Shown here piece by piece: positions 6,997 to 21,600 of a stretch of 64,000 nt of DNA. Position 1 is the stretch's first letter. Each line of letters starts with the position of its first letter. The position numbers and the translations under genes were made by a program. This stretch comes from Enterococcus sp. DIV1094 (GTDB lineage Bacteria > Bacillota > Bacilli > Lactobacillales > Enterococcaceae), in the NCBI RefSeq assembly GCF_017316305.2, contig NZ_CP147250.1, positions 1,136,001 through 1,200,000 of the forward strand, given 5' to 3'. Below the pieces are notes generated by a model that ran no database searches, was not told where the DNA came from, and saw nothing but the letters and a program-made list of their open reading frames with translations.

Positions 6997-8208
6997 ATGA
7001 AAGAAAAAATTATATTGGCTTACTCAGGTGGCTTAGATACCTCTGTCGCAATCAAATGGTTGGCAAAAGATTATGAGGTGATTGCTTGTTGCCTAGATAT
7101 TGGTGAAGGCAAAGATACAGCTTTTATTAAAGAAAAAGCACTTCAAGTCGGCGCGATTGCGTCTTACGCCATTGATGCAAAAGAAGAATTTGCTCAAGAG
7201 TTTGCCTTGATTGCGCTACAAGGTCATACATTTTACGAGCAGTCTTATCCACTGGTTTCTGCGCTTTCTCGCCCCTTAATCGCAAAAAAATTAGTGGAAT
7301 TAGCCCGAAAAACTGGCGCAACGACGATTGCTCACGGCTGTACGGGAAAGGGCAACGACCAAGTTCGTTTTGAAGTGGCTATCAATGCCTTGGCGCCTGA
7401 AATGAAAATCATTGCCCCGGTTCGTCAGTGGCAATGGTCCCGTGAAGAGGAAATCGCCTATGCGAAAGAAAATGATGTACCGATTCCAGCAGATTTGGAG
7501 AATCCCTACTCCATCGACCAAAACTTGTGGGGACGTGCTTGTGAGTGTGGTGTGTTGGAAGACCCTTGGGCGACTCCGCCGGCGGGTGCTTACGACATCA
7601 CGACAGCCTTAGAGTACACACCGGATCAGTCGGATATCATTGAACTCACTTTTGAACAAGGCGTGCCAGTGGCTTTGAATCAAGAAAGTTTACCTTTATC
7701 CGAATTGATTTTGTCCTTGAATCAATTAGCCGGTAAGCATGGGATCGGTCGGATCGATCATGTGGAGAATCGTCTAGTGGGAATCAAGTCTCGGGAAGTT
7801 TATGAATGTCCTGGAGCAATCACTTTGATGCAGGCACATAAAGAATTAGAAGATTTGACTTTTGTTCGTGAATTAGCACATTTCAAACCGATGATCGAGC
7901 AACAGTTGAGTCAAATGATCTATGATGGTCTCTGGTTCAATCCATTGACTGAGGCGTTGATTTCTTTCTTGAAAGCAACTCAAACAGCTGTCAATGGAAC
8001 TGTCCGTGTCAAACTATTCAAAGGGAATGTCATCGTTGAAGGGCGTAAATCAGCCAATAGTCTATATAACGAAGAATTAGCAACGTATACTTCAGCGGAT
8101 ACCTTCGATCAACAAGCGGCTGTCGGATTTATCAAGCTTTGGGGGCTTCCATCGAAAGTCTATGCGGAAGTTCAAACGCAACAACAAACAGCCGTAGGAT
8201 CAGAGTAG
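6997..8208 (+). CDS. argG: Argininosuccinate synthase
   Basis: 403 residues, typical length. Catalyses ATP-dependent joining of citrulline and aspartate to argininosuccinate. N-terminal PP-motif [16 protein letters not shown] (about residues 7-22), then the conserved [15 protein letters not shown] segment (here [16 protein letters not shown]) and [20 protein letters not shown] near residue 260. The start has AAAGGGGCG upstream. It forms a two-gene unit with argH about 100 bp downstream. The pair makes arginine from citrulline only; the rest of an arginine pathway is not in the window. Confidence 0.97.
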   Translation: MKEKIILAYSGGLDTSVAIKWLAKDYEVIACCLDIGEGKDTAFIKEKALQVGAIASYAIDAKEEFAQEFALIALQGHTFYEQSYPLVSALSRPLIAKKLVELARKTGATTIAHGCTGKGNDQVRFEVAINALAPEMKIIAPVRQWQWSREEEIAYAKENDVPIPADLENPYSIDQNLWGRACECGVLEDPWATPPAGAYDITTALEYTPDQSDIIELTFEQGVPVALNQESLPLSELILSLNQLAGKHGIGRIDHVENRLVGIKSREVYECPGAITLMQAHKELEDLTFVRELAHFKPMIEQQLSQMIYDGLWFNPLTEALISFLKATQTAVNGTVRVKLFKGNVIVEGRKSANSLYNEELATYTSADTFDQQAAVGFIKLWGLPSKVYAEVQTQQQTAVGSE

Positions 8209-8230
8209 TGAGCGTATCAATCAAAATAAA

Positions 8231-8279
8231 AGCGAGGTAAAAGCTGAGTGCGAGCTCAAACAGGAACTTTTGCCTGCTT
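8231..8279 (+). other. Stem-loop between argG and argH
   Basis: AGCGAGGTAAAAG (8231-8243) pairs imperfectly with CTTTTGCCTGCTT (8267-8279), a G-T and a mismatch included, with an inner GAGC-type loop. It could be a processing or attenuation element inside the arg operon. Weak evidence. Confidence 0.3.
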
Positions 8280-8308
8280 TTCTTCATTCAAAACATAGGA
8301 GGAATCAC

Positions 8309-9691
8309 ATGGATAAACTTTGGGGTGGACGGTTTCAAGGGAAAAGTGAACAGTGGATCGACGCATTCGGTGCTTCGATCTCCTTTGATCAAAAGTTGGC
8401 TGAACAAGATATTTTAGGGAGTCTCGCGCATGTGAAAATGTTGGCACATACTGGGATTTTGTCCGAGGAAGAAGCACAACAGATCATCACTGGTTTGGAA
8501 AAACTGCAAACACGTTTAACGAATGGTACCTTGCATTTTTCGGTGGAAAACGAAGACATCCACTTGAATATCGAAAAATGCCTACATGAGGAAATCGGAT
8601 CTGTTGCTGGGAAACTACATACGGCTCGTAGTCGCAATGACCAAGTCGCAACAGACATGCACTTGTATCTGAAAGAAACGGTCCTTGAACTGATCGAAAA
8701 GCTTCATTCGCTACGTCAAACGTTCGTGGAAAAAGCAGCGGAGCATATCGCTACGATCATGCCGGGATACACCCATCTGCAACATGCCCAACCGATTTCC
8801 TTTGGCCATCATCTCTTAGCATACTATCAGATGTTTACACGTGATTATGAACGCTTCACAGAAAGTTTGAAACGAATCGATATTTCCCCTTTAGGCAGTG
8901 CCGCATTGGCAGGTACGACGTTTCCGATTGATCGTTCCTTCGCTGCAAATGAATTGGGCTTTTCTGCTGTTTATGCAAACAGTCTTGATGCTGTCAGTGA
9001 CCGTGATTTTATTCTTGAATTTTTAAGTAACGCTTCTTTATTGATGATGCACTTGTCACGTTTTTGCGAAGAAATCATTTTTTGGTGTAGTTACGAATGC
9101 CAATACATTGAACTTTCGGATACTTTTTCGACAGGCAGTTCGATCATGCCTCAAAAGAAAAATCCTGACATGGCGGAATTGATTCGGGGAAAAACTGGTC
9201 GGGTATATGGTAATTTATTTGGTTTACTCACGTTGATGAAGGGTTTGCCTTTAGCTTATAACAAAGATTTCCAAGAGGATAAAGAAGGAATGTTCGACAC
9301 GAGTGAAACGATTTTAGCCAGCCTCTCGATCATGGAAGGCATGGTAAAAACCATGGCAGTAAATAAAGCTCGAATGTATGCCGCCACGCAAAAAGATTTC
9401 TCCAATGCGACTGAGTTAGCCGATTACTTGGCTGCGAAGGGTTTACCTTTCCGTCAAGCACATGAGATCGTTGGCAAACTCGTCTTACAATGTACACAAC
9501 AGGGTTGTTATCTCCAAGATGTATCTTTTGCAGAATATCAACAAATCAGTCCACTGATCGAAATGGATATCTATGATGCTTTACGCCCAGAAACAGCAGT
9601 AAAACGTCGGAATTCATTAGGCGGTACCGGATTTGATCAAGTCCAACAGCAGATCGATCAAGCACGCCAACAATTACAAAAAGAGAAATAA
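8309..9691 (+). CDS. argH: Argininosuccinate lyase
   Basis: 460 residues from the ATG at 8309 (AGGAGGAATCAC upstream); the frame from 8270 is longer but unsupported. Cleaves argininosuccinate to arginine and fumarate. Fumarase/aspartase superfamily: N-terminal [20 protein letters not shown], and the signature loop with the catalytic Ser, [12 protein letters not shown], near residue 280. It is followed by a terminator. Confidence 0.97.
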   Translation: MDKLWGGRFQGKSEQWIDAFGASISFDQKLAEQDILGSLAHVKMLAHTGILSEEEAQQIITGLEKLQTRLTNGTLHFSVENEDIHLNIEKCLHEEIGSVAGKLHTARSRNDQVATDMHLYLKETVLELIEKLHSLRQTFVEKAAEHIATIMPGYTHLQHAQPISFGHHLLAYYQMFTRDYERFTESLKRIDISPLGSAALAGTTFPIDRSFAANELGFSAVYANSLDAVSDRDFILEFLSNASLLMMHLSRFCEEIIFWCSYECQYIELSDTFSTGSSIMPQKKNPDMAELIRGKTGRVYGNLFGLLTLMKGLPLAYNKDFQEDKEGMFDTSETILASLSIMEGMVKTMAVNKARMYAATQKDFSNATELADYLAAKGLPFRQAHEIVGKLVLQCTQQGCYLQDVSFAEYQQISPLIEMDIYDALRPETAVKRRNSLGGTGFDQVQQQIDQARQQLQKEK

Positions 9692-9695
9692 AACA

Positions 9696-9733
9696 AGCCC
9701 CCTCATCTATCCTTATGTTTAAGTGAGGGGGCT
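9696..9733. terminator. Terminator between convergent argH and dps
   Basis: Stem AGCCCCCTCA (9696-9705) with TGAGGGGGCT (9724-9733). The T-rich side lies to the left, so it serves dps best, but it also ends argH. Confidence 0.75.
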
Positions 9734-9744
9734 ATCAATTCAAT

Positions 9745-10212
9745 TTATGCGTCGATTCCTGGAGCTTTGCCTAGATGTGCTTGTAACATCCAGATGCGTT
9801 TTTCTGTTGCTGCTTTAAAATCAATAAAGATATCTTGTGTTGGATCGTCGCCTTCTTCACCAGCAGCGTCAATTCCTTTTTGGAAAAGATCTGCTAAGTA
9901 GCGGTAACCAGCTACTAATGTTTCTAGACGTTCTTCCATCGTACGATCCCAACGGCCAACTTCATCAGGGATTTTTGTGTTGTCTGCAAATTCACGTAAT
10001 GTTGAATAAGGTGAACCATCTAATGTAATCAAACGTTCTGAGATCTCATCTAATTGTTCGTTCAAGTCGTCCATGAATTTGTCCATCATTGGATGCAATG
10101 TCAGAAATCCAGGACCTCTCATATACCAATGCGTTTGGTGAACGATCACCGACATTTGGCTTAAATCTGCTACTAATTGATTCAATACTTCTTTTGTTTG
10201 TTGAAATTTCAT
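9745..10212 (-). CDS. dps: Dps-family ferritin-like DNA-protection protein
   Basis: 155 residues, one ferritin-like four-helix domain. The inter-subunit ferroxidase ligands are visible: His in VIVHQTHWYMRGPGF, His and Asp in LHPMMDKFMDDLNEQLDEIS, and the following Glu. Oxidises and stores iron with hydrogen peroxide, so it protects DNA under oxidative stress. Single-gene unit with its own terminator. An inverted repeat upstream (10240-10255) is a possible operator. Confidence 0.93.
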   Translation of the reverse strand: MKFQQTKEVLNQLVADLSQMSVIVHQTHWYMRGPGFLTLHPMMDKFMDDLNEQLDEISERLITLDGSPYSTLREFADNTKIPDEVGRWDRTMEERLETLVAGYRYLADLFQKGIDAAGEEGDDPTQDIFIDFKAATEKRIWMLQAHLGKAPGIDA

Positions 10213-10239
10213 GTAATTCTGCCTCCTCGCATTTACCTA

Positions 10240-10255
10240 TACTAAAATCATAGTA
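10240..10255. promoter_or_regulatory. Inverted repeat upstream of dps, possible PerR/Fur-type operator
   Basis: TACTA (10240-10244) and TAGTA (10251-10255) around a 6-bp AT-rich centre, 28 bp ahead of the start codon. Dps genes of Firmicutes are often under PerR; this site is only a partial match to that box. Confidence 0.35.
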
Positions 10256-10378
10256 AACTTTGAAGGAAAAGTACACTAAAATCCTTTAGATGAGAACGAT
10301 TTTCATCCCCAGTACGACGCTTTTTTTTTATGGCGAAAAATCCATCAGATAAACAAAAAATATAACGAATGTAATTAT

Positions 10379-11929
10379 TTAAAATTCGCCTTCTTCATTG
10401 CTCATCTCCATGGATAGATCCTCTCGTAGTTCGGCAAATAATTGCGAATAGCGGCTTAATTCTTGCTGTGTGGAGACAAACAAAGGATATATTTTGTTAT
10501 ACATACGATTGGCTTTTTTCTGAACGGCTATTTGTTGCGTTAGCTCAATATATGTGGAAGCTTCGGCTAACGAATTGATTCTTCCTTGGCTCTGCCACCC
10601 TAAAATGACTGCACCTAAAGCCGAAGCTTCTTTGACTTTTGGAAAAAGGATAGGTTGTCCCAAAACGTCCGCCATGATTTGTCGAAATAAAACCGATTGA
10701 GCAAAGCCGCCTGTTGCTCGTAATTCAATGACTTGCTCAGGTGGGCAAATCCCTAGTAAAATTCGCTTGAGATTGAAACAAACCCCTTCAAGGACCGCAC
10801 GCATCATGTCTTTTTCCGTATGCCATCGTTGCAGACCAATAAAACTGCCAAATGCTTCTGCATCCCATAAAGGTGCTCGTTCACCAAGCAAATACGGTTG
10901 AAAAATCAGCCCATTGGCACCAGGTGGGACAAAACTGATTTCAGAAAGAACGGCTTGATAAGGATCTTCTCCTTGTTCCTTGGCTCTTTGAACGACATCT
11001 TGCATCAATGTATGGACTGCCCAATCAAAGATTCCTGCACCATTACTCGTCGCGCCTCCAATAACCCAGTGTGTTTGATCCAAAACATAACAGAAAGTTT
11101 CCATTTGTGGATGGAGTTGCGGACGATTTGAAATAAAGCGTAATGCTCCGCTTGTACCCACAGTCAGTGCCGCCGTCGTTTCACCGAATGCTCCTAAGCC
11201 TAAGTTGGATAATGGTCCATCCGCTCCTCCTAAAATAAATGGGATTTCTTGATCAAAATGAAACTTAGTACGGGCCTCTTCTGTTAGTTGCGTGAATTGG
11301 GCAGTCGCAGGTGCCACTCTTGGCAGCTGCGCTTCTTGTATTCCTAACTCTTCAAGAATAGGTTCTGACCATTGGAATCTGCGGATATCGAAGTAACCTG
11401 TACCAGAAGCAGTGCTGTAATCACTGACTAACTCAGCGAATAGTTCATAAAAAAGATAATCTTTGATTCCTACAAAATAAACCGCTTGATCAAATAAATC
11501 AGGAAAGTTGTTTTTCAACCATTTGAGTTTGATCAACGGCGTCATTGGATGGATCGGTGTACCAGTCAGTTCATAGATTGATCGCCCTTTTTCAGTCACT
11601 TTTAGTTTTTCTGCTTCATTGACCGCACGGGTGTCTGCCCAAGTGAACATACGCGTCAAAGGCTTTTTGTTTTTATCTAGTAAAATCAAGCTGTGCATAG
11701 CTGTTGAAAACGAGATAAATTCGATGGGCTGTGCGGGTAATTGTTGGATCACCTCATTGATAACAGCATACACTGCTTGGACGATCAATTCCTGATCTTG
11801 TTCAGCCATTCCTTGGATTTCTTGGATCAACGGATAATGAAAGTAGGCTGTAGCTACTTCTTCTGCTTGTTCATTGAATGCAACTGCTTTCGTTTGCGTA
11901 GTACCGATGTCAACACCGATTGCAATCAT
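10379..11929 (-). CDS. gntK: Gluconokinase-type FGGY carbohydrate kinase
   Basis: 516 residues, two actin-like domains of the FGGY family. N-terminal phosphate-binding loop IGVDIGTTQTKAVAF; sugar-side segment STAMHSLILLDKNKKPLTRM and WADTRA, typical of gluconate kinases; second domain with GGADGPLSNLGLGAFG and TVGTSGALR; ATP-site GGFAQSVLFRQIMADVLG. Phosphorylates gluconate (or a related sugar acid) with ATP. It stands alone, without a gnt permease or 6-phosphogluconate dehydrogenase nearby, so the exact substrate is less certain than the family. It is divergent from the prepilin peptidase. Confidence 0.85.
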   Translation of the reverse strand: MIAIGVDIGTTQTKAVAFNEQAEEVATAYFHYPLIQEIQGMAEQDQELIVQAVYAVINEVIQQLPAQPIEFISFSTAMHSLILLDKNKKPLTRMFTWADTRAVNEAEKLKVTEKGRSIYELTGTPIHPMTPLIKLKWLKNNFPDLFDQAVYFVGIKDYLFYELFAELVSDYSTASGTGYFDIRRFQWSEPILEELGIQEAQLPRVAPATAQFTQLTEEARTKFHFDQEIPFILGGADGPLSNLGLGAFGETTAALTVGTSGALRFISNRPQLHPQMETFCYVLDQTHWVIGGATSNGAGIFDWAVHTLMQDVVQRAKEQGEDPYQAVLSEISFVPPGANGLIFQPYLLGERAPLWDAEAFGSFIGLQRWHTEKDMMRAVLEGVCFNLKRILLGICPPEQVIELRATGGFAQSVLFRQIMADVLGQPILFPKVKEASALGAVILGWQSQGRINSLAEASTYIELTQQIAVQKKANRMYNKIYPLFVSTQQELSRYSQLFAELREDLSMEMSNEEGEF

Positions 11930-11985
11930 TGTTTTTCATCCTCTCTTCTCCTTTTTGCGTATCTTAATCAAAAGGAGGTGGTCTG

Positions 11986-12660
11986 ATGTTTCTTTATTTT
12001 ATCATTGGTTGTTGTTTTGGTTCTTTTTTGTGCCTAGTCGCACAACGTGTTCCTCAAGACCTTTCTATTATTTCCCCTCGTTCTCATTGTGTCAACTGTC
12101 AGCAAACATTACGATGGTATGAGTTGATTCCCTTACTATCGATTGTCATTCAACGGTTCCGCTGTCACTCTTGTCAGGCACGACTTTCGCCCATTTATCC
12201 CTTAGCTGAGTTGACCAGCGGTGCGCTATTTATGTATGCAGGTACTTATTCGACAGAGACAGTTCATTTGATTTGGCTAGCCATTGCTTTTTTATTTTCC
12301 CTGATGGATATTTTTCATCTTGCGATCGACACTCGCATTTTCTACTTCTCCTGGACGTTCTTATGGGTCTACTGGTTGTTGACCGCTCAGTTTCAAGTCG
12401 GTACGAGTTTCGTGTTCAGCTTGATCACTTTCGGTTTACTGCGTTATGGTCAAGCCTATTTAGGGGCAGGCGACACGTTACTCTTACTTAGTTGGAGTGG
12501 CGGACTCACTTCTTCACAACTCATTATGCTTTTATTTATCGCCAGTTGCCTTGGTATCAGCTATTTTGGTCTTACTGCTTTACTTCACAAGAAAAGAAAA
12601 CAGCTACCCTTCATTCCTTTTCTGAGTATTGCGTTATGGCTGATTCTTCATTTCCGATAG
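11986..12660 (+). CDS. comC: Prepilin peptidase / N-methyltransferase (type IV leader peptidase)
   Basis: 224 residues, about six to seven membrane helices. N-terminal GSFLCLVAQRVPQ (family pattern GSFLNVVxxRxP), two CxxC pairs in SHCVNCQQTLRWYELIP and FRCHSCQARLSP, and the aspartyl-protease residues: Asp in DTRIFYF and the GxGD-like loop YLGAGDTLL. It cleaves and usually N-methylates leaders of type IV-like pilins, here presumably the ComG pseudopilins of competence, which are not in the window. RBS AAAGGAGGTG is strong. Confidence 0.88.
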   Translation: MFLYFIIGCCFGSFLCLVAQRVPQDLSIISPRSHCVNCQQTLRWYELIPLLSIVIQRFRCHSCQARLSPIYPLAELTSGALFMYAGTYSTETVHLIWLAIAFLFSLMDIFHLAIDTRIFYFSWTFLWVYWLLTAQFQVGTSFVFSLITFGLLRYGQAYLGAGDTLLLLSWSGGLTSSQLIMLLFIASCLGISYFGLTALLHKKRKQLPFIPFLSIALWLILHFR

Positions 12661-12747
12661 CACAAAAAAGAAGAAGTACCCGGAAAAAAATATCCGTCCT
12701 TCCTCTTTTCTTACGTCTATCATACGTGACTACTTATGCTTAAAAGG

Positions 12748-13272
12748 CTAATCTTTCCAGTTTTTTCTAAGGAAACCTGCCCGGCCAGAGCCTTCACGAT
12801 ACAACTGGTAATGGATCTTATTTTTCTTGTAGTAATCTTGGTGATACTCTTCTGCGGGATAAAAGGTCGTACGAGGTTCGATCTTCGTGACGATCGGTTT
12901 ATCAAAACGGCCACTTTCTTGTAGTTGTTGTTTTGATTTTTCCGCAGCTTCACGCTCTGCTTCATCACTATAGTAAATGACCGGACGATACGAGTCGCCA
13001 CGATCAGCAAACTGACCTAAAGCATCTGTCGGATCGGTTTGTTGCCAATAGATTTCGACTAATTGCGCATAAGTGATGATTTCAGGGTCGTATTCGATCT
13101 CTACTGCTTCCGTATGTCCTGTTGTTCCAGTCGTCACTTGTTCGTAGGTTGGATTTGGTACATGTCCACCTGTATAACCCGAAGTAACAGAAAGGATACC
13201 CGGCTGCGTTTCAAACGGTTTGACCATACACCAAAAGCAACCACCTGCAAATACAGCTTTTTTCACTGCCAT
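12748..13272 (-). CDS. msrA: Peptide methionine sulfoxide reductase A
   Basis: 174 residues, standard length. Catalytic motif GGCFWC (Cys12 the nucleophile), then [27 protein letters not shown]. Reduces methionine-S-sulfoxide in proteins using thioredoxin. No recycling Cys is evident near the C-terminus, which ends GFLRKNWKD, so Cys15 may take the resolving role. Monocistronic by position. It lies near dps, another oxidative-stress gene, but in a separate unit. Confidence 0.95.
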   Translation of the reverse strand: MAVKKAVFAGGCFWCMVKPFETQPGILSVTSGYTGGHVPNPTYEQVTTGTTGHTEAVEIEYDPEIITYAQLVEIYWQQTDPTDALGQFADRGDSYRPVIYYSDEAEREAAEKSKQQLQESGRFDKPIVTKIEPRTTFYPAEEYHQDYYKKNKIHYQLYREGSGRAGFLRKNWKD

Positions 13273-13408
13273 CTCTTATCAGCTCCTTTGGTTTTATCAT
13301 ACTCGTTTTCTTTTAAATAAACATAAATATGCTCATTGTACCCCCTACCGGTATTTTAGCGTTAATTTTGAGTTTTCCTTTCCATATTTATCCATTCGCT
13401 TTTCTTTT

Positions 13409-13551
13409 TGTGGATATCTTTTATTTTTATAACATCTTATCCACACCTATAAATCGAAAGGGATCCTGATCAATATTGAAGTAAAAGTTATGCACATACC
13501 AGCACCCATTTTGTGCTATGAGAAAATCACTCAAAGAAGAGTTGTGGATAG
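13409..13551. other. Three DnaA-box-like 9-mers in a 390-bp gene-free region
   Basis: TGTGGATAT (13409-13417), TTATCCACA (13437-13445, perfect consensus) and TGTGGATAG (13543-13551). The region 13273-13666 has no credible gene. No dnaA, dnaN or rpmH is nearby, so this is not oriC. It could titrate DnaA, make a neighbouring promoter DnaA-responsive, or be chance. Confidence 0.35.
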
Positions 13552-13666
13552 TTAAAGAAAACAAATAGACTACGAGATAGCAAATAATTTAAACAGATAG
13601 AAACATTATGTAACAGGCCCAGTAAGAATCAGCTAAAATATCTCTATCTTATTCTAACTCTATGAC

Positions 13667-13924
13667 CTAAGTCACATTTGCATATGCTGAATAGATTCTA
13701 AAACTTCCAACATTATTTTTGGTAGGCAACACAGTGTAAAGATAGCCCCATCCTACACCTAAAATATCTTTTTGTTCACCAAAAATCTGCATTTCATTTT
13801 TTATTCGATCGCCATTGTATTCAGTACCGATATATTTTTTTAACTGCTCTAAAATTATTTCACTTTTTCCTGCGGACATACCATGTTCTGACTCAATTTT
13901 TACATTCATGATTTTTTTGTCCAT
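13667..13924 (-). CDS. Small hypothetical protein
   Basis: 85 residues, soluble, no recognised motif. GGGAGGATAAATA before the ATG supports translation. The product is mixed alpha/beta by eye (AGKSEIILEQLKKYIG, then GVGWGYLYTVLPTKNN). I do not recognise the family. It lies alone between msrA and the response-regulator-like gene, preceded by 260 bp of AT-rich DNA. Confidence 0.6.
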   Translation of the reverse strand: MDKKIMNVKIESEHGMSAGKSEIILEQLKKYIGTEYNGDRIKNEMQIFGEQKDILGVGWGYLYTVLPTKNNVGSFRIYSAYANVT

Positions 13925-14186
13925 TATTTATCCTCCCTCTACCTTGTTCAACACTGGATCATGAGTTTTTTATATACTTTCTATCAATAGATTCTCTTGT
14001 GCTTCTATTTATTGTAGCATTCGCATATGAAGATGATTTATATTTATACTATTCTTTTAGTGAATCAATCTGAACACTACCTGAATTTTTAAAGATAATA
14101 ATGATACAGCTTTATCTGCAAACAAAATAATGCTATTCTATTTAGTAAAAGAACGAACAGATTAGTAACTTAGAGAGGAGTAATTT

Positions 14187-14840
14187 ATGGTGCAAATTTT
14201 GGTAATTGATAATGATGAAATATATGTTGACATTCTAAAAAAATTATTTGAAAAAGATGGACATTTGCTAACTGTATGTCGATGCTTATCAGAAGCTCAT
14301 GAATTATTTTCTACAGAAATTCAATTAATCATCACTGAGGCTAAATTACCTGATGGAGACAGCCTTAATTTTTTAAGAAGTATTAGAAAATATAGTACTG
14401 TCCCTTTTATTGTATTATCTACTTGTGTAGATGAATTTACTCAAATTAGCTTTTTCAGTTTCAAAGCAGATGCTTACATCAGCAAATCTTTTTCTCCTTC
14501 CGTAATCAGCTACTATATCAACGCACTTGCCAATCGATTCTATCCACTCCAACAACCTGTAAAGATAAATGGTTACATATTTGATTTAGATAATTATTCC
14601 CTTAAATGTGAAAAAAATATACCTATCCCCTTAACAGCCACAGAAATACAAATAATTAAAATATTATATGACCGAAAGGGTACTACTGTTTCAAAAGAAC
14701 ATTTACTTGAAACTATTTGGGGAAATGAATATAGAGATGACTATAGGCGATTAGATCCACATATAAAAAATATCAGAAAAAAATTAGACTACTCTTTTGT
14801 CACTACGATTATTGGTATCGGTTACAAATTAACGATATAA
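14187..14840 (+). CDS. Orphan OmpR-type response regulator with Glu in place of the phospho-acceptor Asp
   Basis: 217 residues: receiver domain (1-115) and OmpR/PhoB winged helix (about 125-217, LTATEIQIIKILYDRKGTTV and the VTTIIGIGYKL end). The acidic pair is reduced to D8/D10. The segment that normally reads xxLDxxLP is IITEAKLP, so position 51 is Glu. The conserved Lys is kept (ISKSF). No histidine kinase is adjacent. Family knowledge: Asp-to-Glu often mimics phosphorylation. Inference: a constitutively active or phosphorylation-independent regulator. RBS GAGAGGAG precedes the ATG. Targets are unknown. Confidence 0.85.
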   Translation: MVQILVIDNDEIYVDILKKLFEKDGHLLTVCRCLSEAHELFSTEIQLIITEAKLPDGDSLNFLRSIRKYSTVPFIVLSTCVDEFTQISFFSFKADAYISKSFSPSVISYYINALANRFYPLQQPVKINGYIFDLDNYSLKCEKNIPIPLTATEIQIIKILYDRKGTTVSKEHLLETIWGNEYRDDYRRLDPHIKNIRKKLDYSFVTTIIGIGYKLTI

Positions 14841-14886
14841 ATTATTGCTACCTAAATAAAAAGAATAGAAAAAAATCCACAAAAAA

Positions 14887-14919
14887 AAGGTCAAGCTCCT
14901 AAAACAGGAACTTGACCTT
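14887..14919 (-). terminator. Terminator of rpoB-rpoC
   Basis: Stem AAGGTCAAG with CTTGACCTT plus an inner TCCT/AGGA, and an 8-nt A-run on the left that gives the U tract on the minus strand. It lies 20 bp after the rpoC stop. Confidence 0.85.
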
Positions 14920-14938
14920 CTTTATATGAAATCACAAA

Positions 14939-18592
<3,654 letters not shown>

Positions 18593-18629
18593 AAGGGGTT
18601 CCCTCCATTTCATTTAATGGCAAAACCGC

Positions 18630-18654
18630 AAGGCGGCTGATCATCGACCGCCTT
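18630..18654 (-). other. Hairpin between rpoB and rpoC
   Basis: AAGGCGG (18630-18636) pairs with CCGCCTT (18648-18654), 11-nt loop. A TTTT follows on the transcribed strand after a GC-rich stretch. It may be an attenuator or processing site that sets the beta/beta' ratio; weak as a terminator. Confidence 0.4.
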
Positions 18655-18672
18655 ACAGTATCTCAGACCGGA

Positions 18673-21600
18673 TCAGTCTAAATTATCTTCTGCGGTTTCA
18701 AAGTTTTGGATGATGTCTTGTCTTTCATCTTCGACTTGTTCAGCAGCTTGTTTTTCTAGTTCTTTTGCTGTTTGTTGTTCAGCGAATTTTGTCAAAGCAT
18801 CGACTGTGATCAAGTCATCGTCTTCGTCATCCATGTCGCGAAGTTCGATCTCGCTGTCTTGGATGTCTAGGACACGCATGTCTAATCCTAGTGATTGTAA
18901 CTCTTTGACTAATACGCGGAAGGATTCAGGTACACCTGGTTTTGGAATTGGCTCACCCTTGACGATCGCTTCGTATGTTTTCACACGTCCGACTACGTCA
19001 TCTGATTTGTATGTCAAGATTTCTTGTAAGGTATACGCCGCACCGTAAGCTTCCAGTGCCCAAACTTCCATTTCCCCAAAACGTTGTCCACCAAATTGTG
19101 CTTTACCACCTAATGGTTGTTGCGTAACTAGTGAGTAAGGTCCAATTGAACGTGCATGTAACTTGTCATCAACCATGTGAGCAAGTTTGATCATGTACAT
19201 CACTCCGACAGACACACGTCCGTCAAATGGTTCACCTGTACGTCCGTCATAAAGAACAGTTTTCGCATCGCTAGCCATGCCAGCTTCACGAACAGTTTCC
19301 CATACGTCTTCATCACTTGCACCATCAAATACTGGTGTTGCTACGTGGATGCCTAATTGACGCGCAGCCATCCCTAAGTGTAATTCCAATACTTGTCCGA
19401 TGTTCATCCGTGATGGTACCCCTAATGGGTTCAACATGATGTCGATTGGTGTTCCATCAGGTAAGAATGGCATATCTTCTTCCGGCATAATACGGGAAAC
19501 AACCCCTTTATTACCGTGACGACCGGCCATTTTATCCCCTTCATGGATTTTACGTTTTTGAACGATATACACACGAACTAACATGTTGACACCTGGTGAT
19601 AATTCATCGCCAGCTTCACGAGTAAAGATCTTCACATCGTGAACGATCCCGCCACCACCGTGTGGTACACGTAGAGAAGTATCACGTACTTCACGTGCTT
19701 TTTCACCGAAGATCGCATGTAATAAGCGTTCTTCTGCTGAAAGCTCAGTTACCCCTTTTGGTGTTACTTTACCGACTAATAAGTCACCGTCTTGGACTTC
19801 TGCCCCAATACGGATGATTCCCATTTCGTCTAAGTCTTTCAATGCGTCTTCACCGACGTTCGGGATTTCGCGAGTGATTTCTTCAGGTCCTAATTTTGTA
19901 TCACGAGCTTCTGATTCATATTCTTCAATATGGATCGATGTATACACATCATCTTTTACTAGACGACGGCTCATGATGATCGCATCTTCATAGTTGTAAC
20001 CTTCCCAAGTCATGAAACCAACTAAGACGTTTTGTCCTAGCGCCATTTCACCTTGTTCCATTGATGGTCCGTCTGCCAAGGTATCCCCTTTTTCGACTTT
20101 TTCACCTAAATGAACGATTGGGCGTTGGTTGTAACTTGTTCCAGAGTTTGAACGGCGGAATTTTGTGACTGAATATTTGTCTAATGCGCCATTGTCACGG
20201 CGTACGCGAATCTCAGATGCATCTACAAATTCAACCACACCGTCATGTTTACATAGTAACGCAGCTCCTGAGTCATGAGCTGATTTGTATTCCATACCAG
20301 TACCGACCCAAGGTGCTTGAGGGTTGATCAATGGCACGGCTTGACGCTGCATGTTGGCACCCATCAAGGCACGGTTGGAGTCATCGTTTTCCAAGAAAGG
20401 AATACATGCTGTCGCTACCGCAACTACTTGCTTCGGTGAAACGTCCATGTAATCGACTTTATCGATCGATACTTCTAAGTTTTCACTTTGGGCACGAGCC
20501 ATAACGATGTCTTCAGCAAATGTTCCGTCATCATTCAACTTACTATTTGCTTGGGCAACGATATAATGGTCCTCGATGTCTGCGGTCAAATAATCGATTT
20601 GTTCTGTTACACGTCCTGTTTCACGATCGACACGACGGTAAGGTGTTTCGATAAAACCAAATTTATTTACTTTCGCATAACTTGACAAACTATTGATCAA
20701 TCCGATGTTTGGTCCCTCAGGCGTTTCGATCGGACACATACGGCCATAGTGAGAGTAGTGAACGTCACGTACTTCATAGCCGGCACGGTCACGAGTCAAA
20801 CCACCAGGTCCTAAGGCTGAAAGACGACGTTTGTGTGTCAATTCGCCTAATGGATTTGTTTGGTCCATGAACTGAGACAATTGAGAAGAACCAAAGAATT
20901 CTTTGATACTTGCAACAACTGGACGGATGTTGATCAATTGTTGTGGTGTCAATGTTTCTGTATCTTGGATCGACATTCTTTCACGTACGACACGTTCCAT
21001 ACGTGCTAAACCAATACGGAATTGGTTTTGTAAAAGTTCTCCGACAGAACGGATACGACGATTTCCTAAGTGGTCGATATCATCCACGTTGCCGATACCT
21101 TCCATCAAGTTTAAGAAATAGCTCATTGAAGCAACGATATCCGCTGGACGAACAGTTTTCACTGTTGTATCTGGGTAGCCGTTACCGATCACGTTCACTT
21201 CACGTTCTGGATCTTTTGGTGAAAAGACTTTGATCACTTGGACAGTCATTGGGTCAGTCACTACGCCATCTTCAGTTGGGTAGTAAGTCACTGAGTTCAA
21301 GCCATTGTCGATGAACGGTGCCAATGTTTCCATCACTTGATGGGTCAAAGCTGTTCCTTTTTCAACAATGATCTCGCCTGTTTCAGGATCAACCAATGTT
21401 TCTGCTAAGGTTAAGTTCAATAGACGTGTTTTCAAGTCTAGTTTTTTGTTTACTTTGTAACGACCCACATTTGCTAAGTCGTAACGTTTTGGATCAAAGA
21501 AGCGGGCATTCAGCAAGTTACGTGAACTATCAGCTGTTTTTGGTTCGCCTGGGCGAAGACGCTCGTAGATATCTTTTAATCCTTCTTCTGTTCTAGAGTC

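Noticed and set aside
13273..13666. Replication origin at the DnaA-box cluster
   Set aside because: No dnaA/dnaN/rpmH neighbours, only three boxes and no clear AT-rich unwinding element pattern; kept as a minor observation only.
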